Positions 16,204 to 24,995 of a stretch of 64,000 bases of DNA are shown here, piece by piece. The position numbers and the translations under genes were made by a program. The notes beneath the pieces are model-generated. The model made no database searches. It was given only the letters and a program-made list of their open reading frames with translations, and had not been told where the DNA came from. How positions within the stretch are numbered: position 1 is the first letter of the stretch; every line of letters begins with the position of its first letter. Source of the stretch: an uncultured Anaeroplasmataceae bacterium. Lineage in GTDB: Bacteria; Bacillota_I; Bacilli_A; Acholeplasmatales; Anaeroplasmataceae. The stretch is taken from assembly GCA_947629825.1 (NCBI GenBank), contig CANRFF010000002.1, positions 89,875-153,874 on the forward strand, read 5' to 3'.

Positions 16204-17970
16204 ATGATAAAATTTGTCAAAAGTCTTTGGTGGTTTATTTCGAAACATTGGTATCATTATCTTATCATCGTGATTGTCGGGTTATCATTGACGGTTTTGA
16301 ATCTGTTTCCGGCCGAATTCGTCAAACGGTTGACGGAAGTGATCGATCCGGCTTCCGAAAGTGAAATTTCTTTAACCATTGAGTTTTTATTATATCAGGT
16401 GATTGTTCCTTATCTGGTGATTATTCTGTTGTTGTATGTCGTAACAACCACCAAAAAAATCCTTCAGAATCGTTTGAAAGTAAAATTATATTATGCTCTT
16501 CAGGTTCGTTATATGGAAAATATTTTAGTTCAGGATGCGACATTTTTCGAAAAATTTCAGTCTGGGGACTTATTGACCAGAGCGCTGGGAGATGTCAAGT
16601 CGGTCAATTTCAGTGGCGGGAACCGGCTGTTGAATATTTTTTTGGAGGCCATGACGGTATTTGTTACGTTGATTGCGATGATGAGAATCAACTGGCAGTT
16701 GACGTTGTTGTGTCTGATTCCTTTGAGTTGTATTTTTTTGGTAAATTTTTTCTTGAAAAAGAAAGTAAAGAGAAATTGGCAAATGGTTCGGGAAAAATCT
16801 TCTTTGATGGGAAATGTCATTCTGGAAAGTATTACGAATGTCAGAACCATTCGTGCTTTTTCGAAAGAAGAAGAAAATTATCAAAAAAATCTGAAATATT
16901 CGCAAGACACTTACGATGTGGAAAAGGCAAATCTGAAAATCAATGTTTTGTTTCAACCGATGTTCGATTCGATTGTGGCGATAGCGACGATAATCGCTTA
17001 CGGATTGGGTGCTTATTTTTGTTATCGGGGACAACTCGGTGTTCCGGAACTGGTTCAATTTACCTTGTATCTGAATTTATTTCAATCGCCGCTCACAAAC
17101 ATCGGGAATATGATCAACAATTTTTATCAATCGTTGATTTCGGCGGATCGGCTGAATGAAATTTATGATTCCAGAAGTGCGGTGGTCGACAAGAAACAAG
17201 AACCGTTACCGGCGATTAAAACGATTGAATTCAGAGATTTTTCCTTTCGGTATCAAGGAGATCATGAAGATGTATTGAAAAATATCAATTTGAAAATCGA
17301 AGAAGGACAGACGTTGGGAATTGTCGGAAAAACCGGTAGCGGAAAATCGACATTGGTTCGTCAGTTGATGCGTCAACTTCCGATTGAAAGCGGAAAAATT
17401 TATATCAACGGCGAAGAAATCGAAGATTTCAATCAACAGGTGGTTCGAAAACATGTCGGTTATGTTCCTCAGGAGCATATCCTGTTTTCCCGTTCGGTGT
17501 TGAAAAATGTATTGCTTGGAGATACGACGGCTTCGGAAGAAGAAATCAATCATGCGGTGGTATTAGCGGATTTCGAAAAGGATATCGAAATGCTTTCGGA
17601 CGGTTACGATACGATTGTCGGAGAATACGGAGTTACGTTGTCGGGAGGCCAAAAACAGAGATTGGCCATCGCCCGAGCATTTTTGAAAAATGCGGATGTG
17701 TTGATTATGGACGATTCTTTGTCGGCAGTCGACGGAAAGACGGAATCCAACATTTTGCATTCTTTGAAAGATTCTCGTTCTCATCGGACGAACATCATTG
17801 TGGCGCATCGTCTTTCTGCGGTGATGCATGCGGATATGATCATCGTGATGGATCAGGGAAAAATCGTCGAACGCGGAACGCATCGGGAATTGATGGAACA
17901 ACGGGGTTGGTATTATGAACAATTCATGATGCAACAAATGGAAGACGAAGGAGGAAAATCCCATGAGTAA
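16204..17970 (+). CDS. ABC exporter half-transporter, subunit with degenerate catalytic site
   Basis: 588 aa from ATG 16204 (TAGGTG seven bases before; an in-frame GTG at 16195 is too close to the SD). Six hydrophobic segments in residues 1-310 form the type IV exporter membrane domain. The ATPase domain follows with Walker A GKTGSGKS, Q-loop YVPQEH, an intact signature LSGGQKQR, Walker B 'LIMDDSLSAVD' and H-loop 'VAHRLSAV'. The residue after the Walker B aspartate is Asp instead of the catalytic Glu, the mark of the degenerate half in heterodimers such as BmrC/LmrC/TM287. It overlaps the next gene by 8 bp. Substrate is unknown, usually drugs or lipids. Confidence 0.93.
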   Translation: MIKFVKSLWWFISKHWYHYLIIVIVGLSLTVLNLFPAEFVKRLTEVIDPASESEISLTIEFLLYQVIVPYLVIILLLYVVTTTKKILQNRLKVKLYYALQVRYMENILVQDATFFEKFQSGDLLTRALGDVKSVNFSGGNRLLNIFLEAMTVFVTLIAMMRINWQLTLLCLIPLSCIFLVNFFLKKKVKRNWQMVREKSSLMGNVILESITNVRTIRAFSKEEENYQKNLKYSQDTYDVEKANLKINVLFQPMFDSIVAIATIIAYGLGAYFCYRGQLGVPELVQFTLYLNLFQSPLTNIGNMINNFYQSLISADRLNEIYDSRSAVVDKKQEPLPAIKTIEFRDFSFRYQGDHEDVLKNINLKIEEGQTLGIVGKTGSGKSTLVRQLMRQLPIESGKIYINGEEIEDFNQQVVRKHVGYVPQEHILFSRSVLKNVLLGDTTASEEEINHAVVLADFEKDIEMLSDGYDTIVGEYGVTLSGGQKQRLAIARAFLKNADVLIMDDSLSAVDGKTESNILHSLKDSRSHRTNIIVAHRLSAVMHADMIIVMDQGKIVERGTHRELMEQRGWYYEQFMMQQMEDEGGKSHE

Positions 17971-19747
17971 GAAAAAGAAAGAAGGATACTCCAAAGGATT
18001 GTTGTTCCGAAAGACGCTTCCTTACATTTTTAAAGAAAAATATCTGGTATTGATCACATTTTTGTTTTCTTTCGGCGTGGCTTTGGTTACGACAATCACT
18101 CCGCTGTTGACCAAACAGATTTTGGATGAATTTATTCCGAACAATCAAATGGATCGGGTAGGGCAATATCTGTTGTTTTATTTCTTGTTGACGGTATTGA
18201 TTGTCTTTATGCGGTATGGGTTACAGTATTTTCAAACGTTAACGGGAATGCATATTGAAAAAAATCTTCGGGAAGAAGCGATTCTGAAAATCAATCAGCT
18301 GCCGGTAGATTATTATTCTTTGGAACCGGACGGAAAAATCGTTGCGAAAATCACGTCCGACAGTAATGGCGTCCGGACCTTTTATATGACGCTCTTTTCC
18401 ATTACCAACGCATTGTTGAATATCGTGGTTGTTTATGTGGGTTTGATCATATTGAGTCCGATGTTGGGATTGATTATTTTGGCACTCGTTCCGATTATTC
18501 TGGTTTGGATTACGGTGTATCGAAGAAGAGTTCATCGGTATTATTTGGATTTACGGGAAACCGGTTCGAGAATCACCGGAAAACTGAACGAATTGATCAG
18601 CGGAGCGCTGATTATTCAGGATTTCAATCAGGAAGAAGAAATGATGGGCGAATATAAAGAACTGGTGAACCGGTATAATTATAACGACAAGAAAGCCAAC
18701 ACGATCAATATCTATTTCGGTTGGGAACTTTTGATTGCGTTGAAACGACTTGCGGAAGTGGGAATCCTGTTTTTTATGGGCTATCAGGCAGTGGAATTGG
18801 GCGGTGATGTTATCACAGCCGGATTGATTACCACGTTTTTGACCTATTTGGATCGAATGATTAACCCAATCAATGCGATCTTCAATAATTTAAACGAATT
18901 GGAAGATTCTTTGGTTGCGGCCAACCGGGTTTACCAATTTATCGATGAGGCGAACGACACGAGAATTTTAGACGGAGAAGAAGCGCCGAATGAGATTCAG
19001 GGAGATGTCGAATTCAAAAACATTCGCTTTGCGTATATCGGTGACAATTACGTTTTAAATGATGTATCTTTAAAAGTTCCGGCCGGGAAAAAGATCGGAA
19101 TTGTCGGACATACCGGTAGCGGAAAGTCTTCTTTGATGAATCTGTTGTTGGCTTATAACGATTATCAGGAAGGCTCTTTATTGGTTGACGGTGTCGATAT
19201 CAAAAAGTACAACAAAGCGTCTTATCGGAAAAATCTGGGGATTGTGTTACAGACGCCTGCGTTATTTGCGGGAACGATTCGGTCGAATGTTTCCATGGAA
19301 CGAGATTGGTACCGGGATGAAGAAATCATTCAAGTGATTGAAGAAGTCGGTGCGGGCTATCTGTTGGAAAAAAGCGGAATGGGCTTGGATACGCCGATTT
19401 CTTTCAAAGGAGAAAATTTGTCTTTGGGCGAAAAACAACTGTTGTCTTTTGCGAGAATTCTTTTAAGAAAACCGAAGATTCTGGTGCTGGATGAGGCGAC
19501 CGCCAATATCGATACGGACACCGAAAATAAAATCAAACATGCGATGGATGTGGTTGCCAAAGGAAGAACGACGTTTATCATTGCCCATCGTTTGTCTACA
19601 ATCAAAGATGCGGATGAAATCGTGGTATTGGATCACGGAAAAATCGTCGGTCAGGGAAGTCATCAGCACTTATACGAACATTGTGCGGTATATAAAGATA
19701 TGTACGATTCTCAGTTCGAACAGGAACAGAAGAAAAGAAGAGCCTGA
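17963..19747 (+). CDS. ABC exporter half-transporter, catalytic subunit
   Basis: 594 aa. Six membrane segments then ATPase domain: Walker A GHTGSGKSS, Q-loop VLQTPALF, Walker B 'ILVLDEATANID' with the catalytic Glu, and H-loop 'IIAHRLSTI'. Its signature is LSLGEKQ instead of LSGGQ. This complements the previous subunit exactly: the good signature there faces the good Walker A/B here, so one consensus and one degenerate ATP site result. GGAGGA precedes the start inside the upstream gene, so the two subunits are translationally linked. Confidence 0.94.
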   Translation: MSKKKKEGYSKGLLFRKTLPYIFKEKYLVLITFLFSFGVALVTTITPLLTKQILDEFIPNNQMDRVGQYLLFYFLLTVLIVFMRYGLQYFQTLTGMHIEKNLREEAILKINQLPVDYYSLEPDGKIVAKITSDSNGVRTFYMTLFSITNALLNIVVVYVGLIILSPMLGLIILALVPIILVWITVYRRRVHRYYLDLRETGSRITGKLNELISGALIIQDFNQEEEMMGEYKELVNRYNYNDKKANTINIYFGWELLIALKRLAEVGILFFMGYQAVELGGDVITAGLITTFLTYLDRMINPINAIFNNLNELEDSLVAANRVYQFIDEANDTRILDGEEAPNEIQGDVEFKNIRFAYIGDNYVLNDVSLKVPAGKKIGIVGHTGSGKSSLMNLLLAYNDYQEGSLLVDGVDIKKYNKASYRKNLGIVLQTPALFAGTIRSNVSMERDWYRDEEIIQVIEEVGAGYLLEKSGMGLDTPISFKGENLSLGEKQLLSFARILLRKPKILVLDEATANIDTDTENKIKHAMDVVAKGRTTFIIAHRLSTIKDADEIVVLDHGKIVGQGSHQHLYEHCAVYKDMYDSQFEQEQKKRRA

Positions 19748-19759
19748 CGGCTCTTTTTT
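19738..19759 (+). terminator. Terminator of the ABC exporter operon
   Basis: AAGAGCC/GGCTCTT stem with TGAC loop, followed by T5; the stem starts inside the final codons of the second subunit. Confidence 0.9.
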
Positions 19760-19765
19760 CTTGCC

Positions 19766-19794
19766 TTGAAAGAATGAAAAAGATATGATAGAAT
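19766..19794 (+). promoter_or_regulatory. Promoter of the aromatic amino acid operon
   Basis: TTGAAA (19766-19771), 17 bp, TAGAAT (19789-19794); predicted start near 19801. The -10 lies within a perfect dyad (separate entry). Confidence 0.7.
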
Positions 19795-19807
19795 ATTTAT
19801 ATTCTAT
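19788..19807. promoter_or_regulatory. Operator-like perfect palindrome over the aro promoter
   Basis: ATAGAATAT (19788-19796) and ATATTCTAT (19799-19807) are exact inverted repeats with a 2-bp centre. They cover the -10 box and transcription start of the operon, the position expected for a repressor that blocks polymerase. The binding protein is unknown. Confidence 0.55.
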
Positions 19808-19818
19808 GAGGATGTAAA

Positions 19819-19836
19819 ATGGTGGGGTTTTTATGA
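19819..19836 (+). CDS. Five-codon leader ORF (M-V-G-F-L) overlapping aroF start
   Basis: ATG GTG GGG TTT TTA TGA, with a GAGG SD seven bases upstream (19808-19811). Its TGA overlaps the aroF ATG as ATGA. aroF itself has no purine-rich SD at a normal distance apart from the GGTGGGG inside this mini-ORF, so translation of aroF is probably coupled to it. With one Phe and one Leu codon it is too short for a classical attenuator. Expression is inferred only. Confidence 0.4.
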   Translation: MVGFL

Positions 19837-20849
19837 TTATTCGAATGAAACAAAACATTACGGACAAAGAATGGAAAAATATCATCAGATATTTTGAAGA
19901 AAGAGGATTGTCTGTAAAAGATATCAGCGGAGAAACGTTCAAGGTTGTCGGTATCGTGGGAGATACTTCCGTTTTAACGGATACCGATGTGAAATCTTTG
20001 GCCGGAGTCGATGAGATAACAAGAATTCAGGTGCCTTATAAGAAAGCATCGAAAGTATTTCATCCGACGCCGACGATTATCAAAGTGGGAAACGTAACGA
20101 TCGGTGGCGGTCATTTTACGGTTATGGCCGGTCCTTGTTCGGTGGAAACGAGAGAACAAATCATCAGTGTTGCGGAAGATGTGAAAAAAAGCGGAGCCCA
20201 AATTTTAAGAGGCGGTGCTTATAAGCCGAGAACGTCTCCTTACGCATTTCAGGGATTGGAATTGGAAGGATTGGATCTTTTGATGGAAGCAAGAAAAGAA
20301 ACGGGACTTCCCATTGTCACGGAAATTCAATCGACAGATATGATCGAACGCTATGTCAAAGATGTGGATATCATTCAAGTCGGTGCCAGAAATATGCAAA
20401 ATTTTCATCTGTTGAAAGCGCTGGGGAAAATCGATAAGCCGATTTTATTGAAAAGAGGATTGTCTGCGACGATCGAAGAATGGTTGATGGCGGCGGAATA
20501 TATTTTGGCCGGCGGAAATGAAAAAGTCATTCTTTGCGAACGAGGAATCCGTACGTTTGAAAAATATACGAGAAATACTTTGGATTTGTCTGCGGTTTTG
20601 GCAGTCAAAGAACTTTCGCATCTGCCGGTCATTGTGGATCCGTCTCATGCGGCAGGAAGATGGTCGATGGTTTCCGATTTATCGAAAGCGGCCTTGGCGG
20701 TCGGTGCGGACGGAATTATTGTGGAAGTGCATAACAATCCCGAATGCGCATTATGCGACGGAGCTCAGAGTTTGAAACCGGAAAAATTCGATTCGATGAT
20801 GAAACAGTTGAAGTTGATCGCTCCGATTGTCGGAAAGAAGATGCAATGA
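19833..20849 (+). CDS. aroF: 3-deoxy-7-phosphoheptulonate (DAHP) synthase
   Basis: 338 aa, type I-beta DAHP synthase. Residues 1-65 form an N-terminal ferredoxin/ACT-like regulatory domain (MIIRMKQNITDKEWKNIIRYFEERGLSVKD). The TIM barrel follows with 'MAGPCSVETREQ', 'LRGGAYKPRTSPYAFQGLE', 'QVGARNMQNFHLLKALG', 'LKRGLSATIEEWL' and 'DPSHAAGRWSMV'. It makes the first intermediate of the shikimate pathway from PEP and erythrose 4-phosphate. The N-terminal domain in homologues mediates feedback by aromatic amino acids or prephenate. First gene of the operon; it ends in an ATGA overlap with tyrA. Confidence 0.96.
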   Translation: MIIRMKQNITDKEWKNIIRYFEERGLSVKDISGETFKVVGIVGDTSVLTDTDVKSLAGVDEITRIQVPYKKASKVFHPTPTIIKVGNVTIGGGHFTVMAGPCSVETREQIISVAEDVKKSGAQILRGGAYKPRTSPYAFQGLELEGLDLLMEARKETGLPIVTEIQSTDMIERYVKDVDIIQVGARNMQNFHLLKALGKIDKPILLKRGLSATIEEWLMAAEYILAGGNEKVILCERGIRTFEKYTRNTLDLSAVLAVKELSHLPVIVDPSHAAGRWSMVSDLSKAALAVGADGIIVEVHNNPECALCDGAQSLKPEKFDSMMKQLKLIAPIVGKKMQ

Positions 20850-21676
20850 AAACGTTGATTGTCGGATTGGGAGTCATCGGCGGAGCCTATGCGATGAAGT
20901 TATCTCAGGCGGGATATGAAGTTTATGGTGTGGATCAAGAAGAACAAACCGTTCGGTATGCCCTTCAAAAAAAATGGATTTTGGAAGGATCTTCTTCGGC
21001 AGAAGAATTTCTTCCGCAAGTCGATCTGTTGATTCTGGCGATTTACCCTCAGAGCATTTTGCGTTTTTTGAACCGGTATCGTCATTTGTTTCGTTCGTCT
21101 TTGGTGATTACGGATGTCTGCGGAGTAAAGAGTTCCTGGTTGAATGAGGCGGTCGAAAGTTCTTTTCCGGCCAGATACTGTTCTCATCATCCGATGGCGG
21201 GAAGAGAAAAAAGCGGAATTGCTTTTGCGGATGCTTCCGTCTTTGAAAAAGCCAATTTTTTGATTACACCATTACCGGATACCGATTTACAAGCGGTTGA
21301 AGTCATCGAACGGTTGGGAAAAGATTTGGGGTTTGGCAAAATCAGCAAAATCTCTGCGAAAGATCATGATGAAATGATCGGGTTTACTTCTCAGCTGACT
21401 CATGCGATTGCGGTATCTTTGGTCAATAGCGATTCCAATCGGAATACCAAAAATTTCATTGGGGATTCTTATCGTGATCTGACGAGAATTGCGATGATCA
21501 ATGACGAATTATGGAGCGAGTTGTTTTTGGAAAACAAAGAAATTCTTTTCCGTCATATCGAACATTTCGAAACGGAATTGGATCGTTTGAAAAGCGCCTT
21601 GAAAAATGACGATCGGGAAGAATTAAAACGGATTTTTTGCCGGTCGACCCAAAAAAGAAAAGAGATGGAAAAGTGA
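20846..21676 (+). CDS. tyrA: Prephenate dehydrogenase
   Basis: 276 aa from the ATG that overlaps the aroF stop; the upstream in-frame extension is aroF sequence. Rossmann motif 'VGLGVIGGAYA' (6-16), 'ITDVCGVKSSW', the active-site 'HHPMAGRE' and 'LTHAIAVSLV' are typical of TyrA. It oxidises prephenate to 4-hydroxyphenylpyruvate for tyrosine. There is no C-terminal ACT domain, so tyrosine control is not encoded here in the usual way. No phenylalanine-branch enzyme (prephenate dehydratase) is in the operon. Confidence 0.93.
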   Translation: MKTLIVGLGVIGGAYAMKLSQAGYEVYGVDQEEQTVRYALQKKWILEGSSSAEEFLPQVDLLILAIYPQSILRFLNRYRHLFRSSLVITDVCGVKSSWLNEAVESSFPARYCSHHPMAGREKSGIAFADASVFEKANFLITPLPDTDLQAVEVIERLGKDLGFGKISKISAKDHDEMIGFTSQLTHAIAVSLVNSDSNRNTKNFIGDSYRDLTRIAMINDELWSELFLENKEILFRHIEHFETELDRLKSALKNDDREELKRIFCRSTQKRKEMEK

Positions 21677-22692
21677 GACAGTTACATATTGAATTAAAGG
21701 ATCATTCCTATGATATTCGGATAGAAAACGGTTTGCTTGAACATCTCGTTTTTTATATAGAAGAAATTTATCAGGGGGAAAAAGTCTATATTGTTACCGA
21801 TGACAATGTCGCAAAAATTTATTTAGATGCGGTGCGGGAAAATCTTTGTTCGCATTATCAGGTCGAAAGCGTCGTCATCCCTCACGGAGAGTCGTCGAAA
21901 TCATTGGAAATTTATGCGAAATTGTGCGAAATGCTTCTGGAAAAAGAAATTCGCAGAAACCATTTGTTGATTGCGCTGGGTGGTGGTGTGATCGGCGATC
22001 TGACGGGATTTGTTTCCGCAACATTGTATCGGGGATTGCCGTATGTGAGCATTCCGACATCTTTGCTCAGTCAAGTGGATTCGTCGATCGGCGGAAAGAC
22101 GGGGATTGATTTTTATCAAAGAAAGAATATTTTGGGAGCCTTCAAACAACCGAAAGCGGTTCTGATCGATCCGAACACTTTGAAAACTTTACCGGCGGAA
22201 GAATTCAATAACGGTATGGGGGAACTGATCAAACACGGAGTGATCGGAAATGTTTCTTTACTGCGAAGACTGAAAGAACACCCGGTTATTGACGAAGATG
22301 TGATTTACGAAAGTCTGACGGTGAAAAAAAAGGTGGTAGAATCGGACGAGTTTGACACGGGAAATCGGATGATTTTGAATTTCGGGCATACGTTTGGTCA
22401 TATTCTGGAATTGAAACGGAATTTAAGACATGGAGAAGCTGTTTCGTTGGGAATGTTGATGGTCATTCGGATGGGAATGGATTTGAATCTGACGCCGTCT
22501 TATTGTTATCGGGAATTGAAAGAACTTTTGGAACAATTTCATTTACCGGCTGTTCCGCCGGATTATAAGAATCATTTCCGGGAAATCATCTTTGATAAGA
22601 AAAACATTTCCGGAACGATTCAGATGATTTTGATTAAAGATTTTGGGCAACCGATATTATATCCGGTTAGCGAAAAAGAAATCGGGAGATAG
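21673..22692 (+). CDS. aroB: 3-dehydroquinate synthase
   Basis: 339 aa, starting at GTG 21673, which overlaps the tyrA stop as GTGA; the protein then begins 'VRQLHIELKDHSYDIRIENG' like other AroB proteins. NAD-binding 'ALGGGVIGDLTGFVSATLYRGLPYVSIPTSLLSQVDSSIGGKTGID' and metal ligands in 'NNGMGELIKHGVI', 'LNFGHTFGH' and 'RHGEAVSLGM' are intact. It cyclises DAHP to 3-dehydroquinate. Confidence 0.96.
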   Translation: MRQLHIELKDHSYDIRIENGLLEHLVFYIEEIYQGEKVYIVTDDNVAKIYLDAVRENLCSHYQVESVVIPHGESSKSLEIYAKLCEMLLEKEIRRNHLLIALGGGVIGDLTGFVSATLYRGLPYVSIPTSLLSQVDSSIGGKTGIDFYQRKNILGAFKQPKAVLIDPNTLKTLPAEEFNNGMGELIKHGVIGNVSLLRRLKEHPVIDEDVIYESLTVKKKVVESDEFDTGNRMILNFGHTFGHILELKRNLRHGEAVSLGMLMVIRMGMDLNLTPSYCYRELKELLEQFHLPAVPPDYKNHFREIIFDKKNISGTIQMILIKDFGQPILYPVSEKEIGR

Positions 22693-22694
22693 AA

Positions 22695-23963
22695 ATGAAT
22701 GTAACCATTACGCCTAAAAAATTAAAAGGAGAAGTTGTGATTCCGCCTTCAAAAAGTCTTTCCCACCGTGCGATTATAGCGGCCGGACTGGCTCAGGGAA
22801 AATCCAAGATATCCAACGTGATGTATTCGCAGGATATTTTGGCAACCATAGAAGCGATGAAAGCAATCGGGGCAAAAATCGAACAACATACCGATTATCT
22901 GTTGATCGAAGGAAGCGAAGTTCAACGTTGTTCGCAGGTCATCGACGCCAATGAATCGGGCTCGACATTACGGTTTATGATTCCGATTGCGTTGGTCTGC
23001 AAAGAACCGCTTTGTTGGATCGGTAAAGGACAATTACCTTATCGTCCGTTGGATAGTTATCTGGAGATTTTCCAAAAACAGAAGATTTCTTACGAAAAAC
23101 CCGAAGATGCTTATCTTCCGCTTAAAACAGACGGGGGATTACAACCGGGCGTGTTCGAAATCCGAGGAGATATTTCTTCCCAGTTTATCACGGGATTGTT
23201 GTACGCTTTGCCTCTTTTGAAACAAGACAGTACCTTGATCATTACCACACCGTTGGAATCGAAAGGATATGTGGATTTGACACTGGACATCTTGAAAAAA
23301 TACGGAATTCGCATTCATAACGACGAGTATCGTCGATTTGATATTCCGGGGAATCAGACGTACCATGCCTATGACTATACGATTGAAGGGGATTATTCCC
23401 AGTCGGCCTTTTTTTTGGTGGCGGATTGTTTGGGAGCCGAGATTCGTTTGAAAGCGATGAATTCGGATAGTTATCAGGCCGATCGGAAAATATTGGAAGA
23501 TTTGAAACAATTTCAGGCAAATTTACGAATGAATGACGATGAAATTTTCTGTTTGCCCGGTGAGACGAAAGGGGCAACCATCGATTTTTCGCAATCTCCG
23601 GATTTGGGACCGGCATTAACCGTGTTGGCCGCTCTTTCCCAAGGAGAAAGTCATTTTATCAATGCGAAACGTCTGCGAATCAAAGAATGCGATCGCATTC
23701 ACTGTATGGTGGAAGAATTGAACAAATTGGGTGGAAATTTAAAAGAATTGGAAGAGGGAATGGAGATTTTGGGAGTCCCGTCTTTGAGAGGAGCCATTGT
23801 TTCTTCTCATCATGATCATCGCATCGCAATGGCCTTGGCCATGGCTTCTTTGAAAATGGAAGAAAAACTGACGATTTTAAATGCGGAATGTGTTCAAAAA
23901 TCTTTCCCTCATTTTTGGGAAGTTTTCGAGCAGTTGGGAGGAGAAATTTTATATGAAGAATGA
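22695..23963 (+). CDS. aroA: 3-phosphoshikimate 1-carboxyvinyltransferase (EPSP synthase)
   Basis: 422 aa. 'PPSKSLSHRAIIAAGLAQGKSKISNV' is the shikimate-3-phosphate loop, and 'DANESGSTLRFMIPIAL', 'SSQFITGLLYALPLL', 'EGDYSQSAFFL', 'RIKECDRIHCM' and 'SHHDHRIAMALAMA' are diagnostic. The PEP-binding loop reads ESGSTLRFM, lacking the NAGTA/xRPLxG arrangement of class I enzymes and closer to class II-type enzymes. It follows aroB by two bases. Confidence 0.96.
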   Translation: MNVTITPKKLKGEVVIPPSKSLSHRAIIAAGLAQGKSKISNVMYSQDILATIEAMKAIGAKIEQHTDYLLIEGSEVQRCSQVIDANESGSTLRFMIPIALVCKEPLCWIGKGQLPYRPLDSYLEIFQKQKISYEKPEDAYLPLKTDGGLQPGVFEIRGDISSQFITGLLYALPLLKQDSTLIITTPLESKGYVDLTLDILKKYGIRIHNDEYRRFDIPGNQTYHAYDYTIEGDYSQSAFFLVADCLGAEIRLKAMNSDSYQADRKILEDLKQFQANLRMNDDEIFCLPGETKGATIDFSQSPDLGPALTVLAALSQGESHFINAKRLRIKECDRIHCMVEELNKLGGNLKELEEGMEILGVPSLRGAIVSSHHDHRIAMALAMASLKMEEKLTILNAECVQKSFPHFWEVFEQLGGEILYEE

Positions 23964-24225
23964 ACTGGAAGAAGCCAGAGAAAAAATCAATGAAATCGAC
24001 CGAAAAATGATTGATCTTTTCAAAGAAAGAATGGATGCCGTTTTAAAAGTGGCTCGGTATAAAAAAGAAAACGGACTTCCGATTTTGGATCGCCAAAGAG
24101 AAGAAATCTTGCTTGAAAAAAATCTGAAGTGGTTGGGAGACGAGTCGCTTGCGAAGTATTATAAAATTTTTCTGGAAGGAGTTCTTGCTTCTTCGAAAAG
24201 TTATCAAGAGGATTTCCTTCAATGA
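23953..24225 (+). CDS. Chorismate mutase (AroQ class)
   Basis: 90 aa, a free-standing all-helical AroQ mutase. 'ELEEAREKINEIDRKMIDLFKERMDAVLKVARYKKENGLPILDRQREEILL' has the expected catalytic arginines and lysine (R in the first helix, R27-like, K39-like, 'DxxREE'). It turns chorismate into prephenate, the substrate of TyrA in the same operon. It starts at ATG 23953 behind GGAG within the end of aroA (11-bp overlap), and ends in an ATGA overlap with aroE. Confidence 0.93.
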   Translation: MKNELEEAREKINEIDRKMIDLFKERMDAVLKVARYKKENGLPILDRQREEILLEKNLKWLGDESLAKYYKIFLEGVLASSKSYQEDFLQ

Positions 24226-24995
24226 AACGATACGCATTGATCGGTGAAAAATTGGGACATAGTTATTCCAAAATTCTTCACGAAAAAATCTTTGAAACTT
24301 TGAAAATCGATGCGGTTTACGAATTGAAAGAATGCAAAAAAGAAGAATTGAAAGCAGTCATCGAAGATTTGCGAAACGGAATCTACAGCGGATACAATGT
24401 GACCATTCCGTATAAAAAAGTCATTATGAATTATCTGGATGAGATTACTTCCAAAGCAAAGGAAATCGGAAGTGTCAATACGATCTTTCTTCGTAACGGC
24501 AAAGTCGTGGGAACCAATACGGATTATGACGGTTTTTTGGCCGAATTATCTTATTTTCATTTGGATGTTGCCCGAAAAAAATGTTTTGTTTTGGGAAGCG
24601 GAGGAGCCTCTTTGGCGGTTTGTAAAGCGTTGAAAGATAAAAGTGCCGATGTTTGTGTGGTTTCCAGAACGCCTCAGGCCGGGCAAATCGGCTATGAAGA
24701 ATTATGTTTTCAACCCATCGATATTCTGATTAACACGACGCCGGTGGGAATGTATCCTTCGGTGGAAGCGTGTCCGCTTTCCGAAGAGACCATTTTAAAA
24801 GCGGGCGATGTGGTGGATATCATTTTCAATCCGCTTCAGACTCGTCTTTTAAAAATCGCCCATTCCGAAAAAAACGGTTTGGTGATGTTGGCAGGTCAGG
24901 CATTGGAAGCGGAAAAATATTTTCAAAACAGAGAGATTCCGTTGGAAATCGAAGAGTTGATCTTGTTTTTGAAAAAAGAAATAGGAGGAAGGTAA
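24222..24995 (+). CDS. aroE: Shikimate dehydrogenase
   Basis: 257 aa. Shikimate-binding 'IGEKLGHSYSKILHEKIFE' and 'GYNVTIPYKKVIMNYLDE' (catalytic Lys), 'GTNTDYDGF', NADP-binding 'LGSGGASLAVCKAL', 'INTTPVGMYPS' and 'MLAGQALEAEKYF' are all present. It reduces 3-dehydroshikimate to shikimate. The dehydroquinate dehydratase that should supply its substrate is not encoded in the window. Confidence 0.95.
   Translation: MKRYALIGEKLGHSYSKILHEKIFETLKIDAVYELKECKKEELKAVIEDLRNGIYSGYNVTIPYKKVIMNYLDEITSKAKEIGSVNTIFLRNGKVVGTNTDYDGFLAELSYFHLDVARKKCFVLGSGGASLAVCKALKDKSADVCVVSRTPQAGQIGYEELCFQPIDILINTTPVGMYPSVEACPLSEETILKAGDVVDIIFNPLQTRLLKIAHSEKNGLVMLAGQALEAEKYFQNREIPLEIEELILFLKKEIGGR

Noticed and set aside
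19801-19850. A frameshift at the aroF 5' end joining ATG 19819 to the gene
   Set aside because: The aroF protein from ATG 19833 already has a normal N-terminal domain, and ATGA overlaps are common in this operon, so a mini-ORF explains the sequence without an error.
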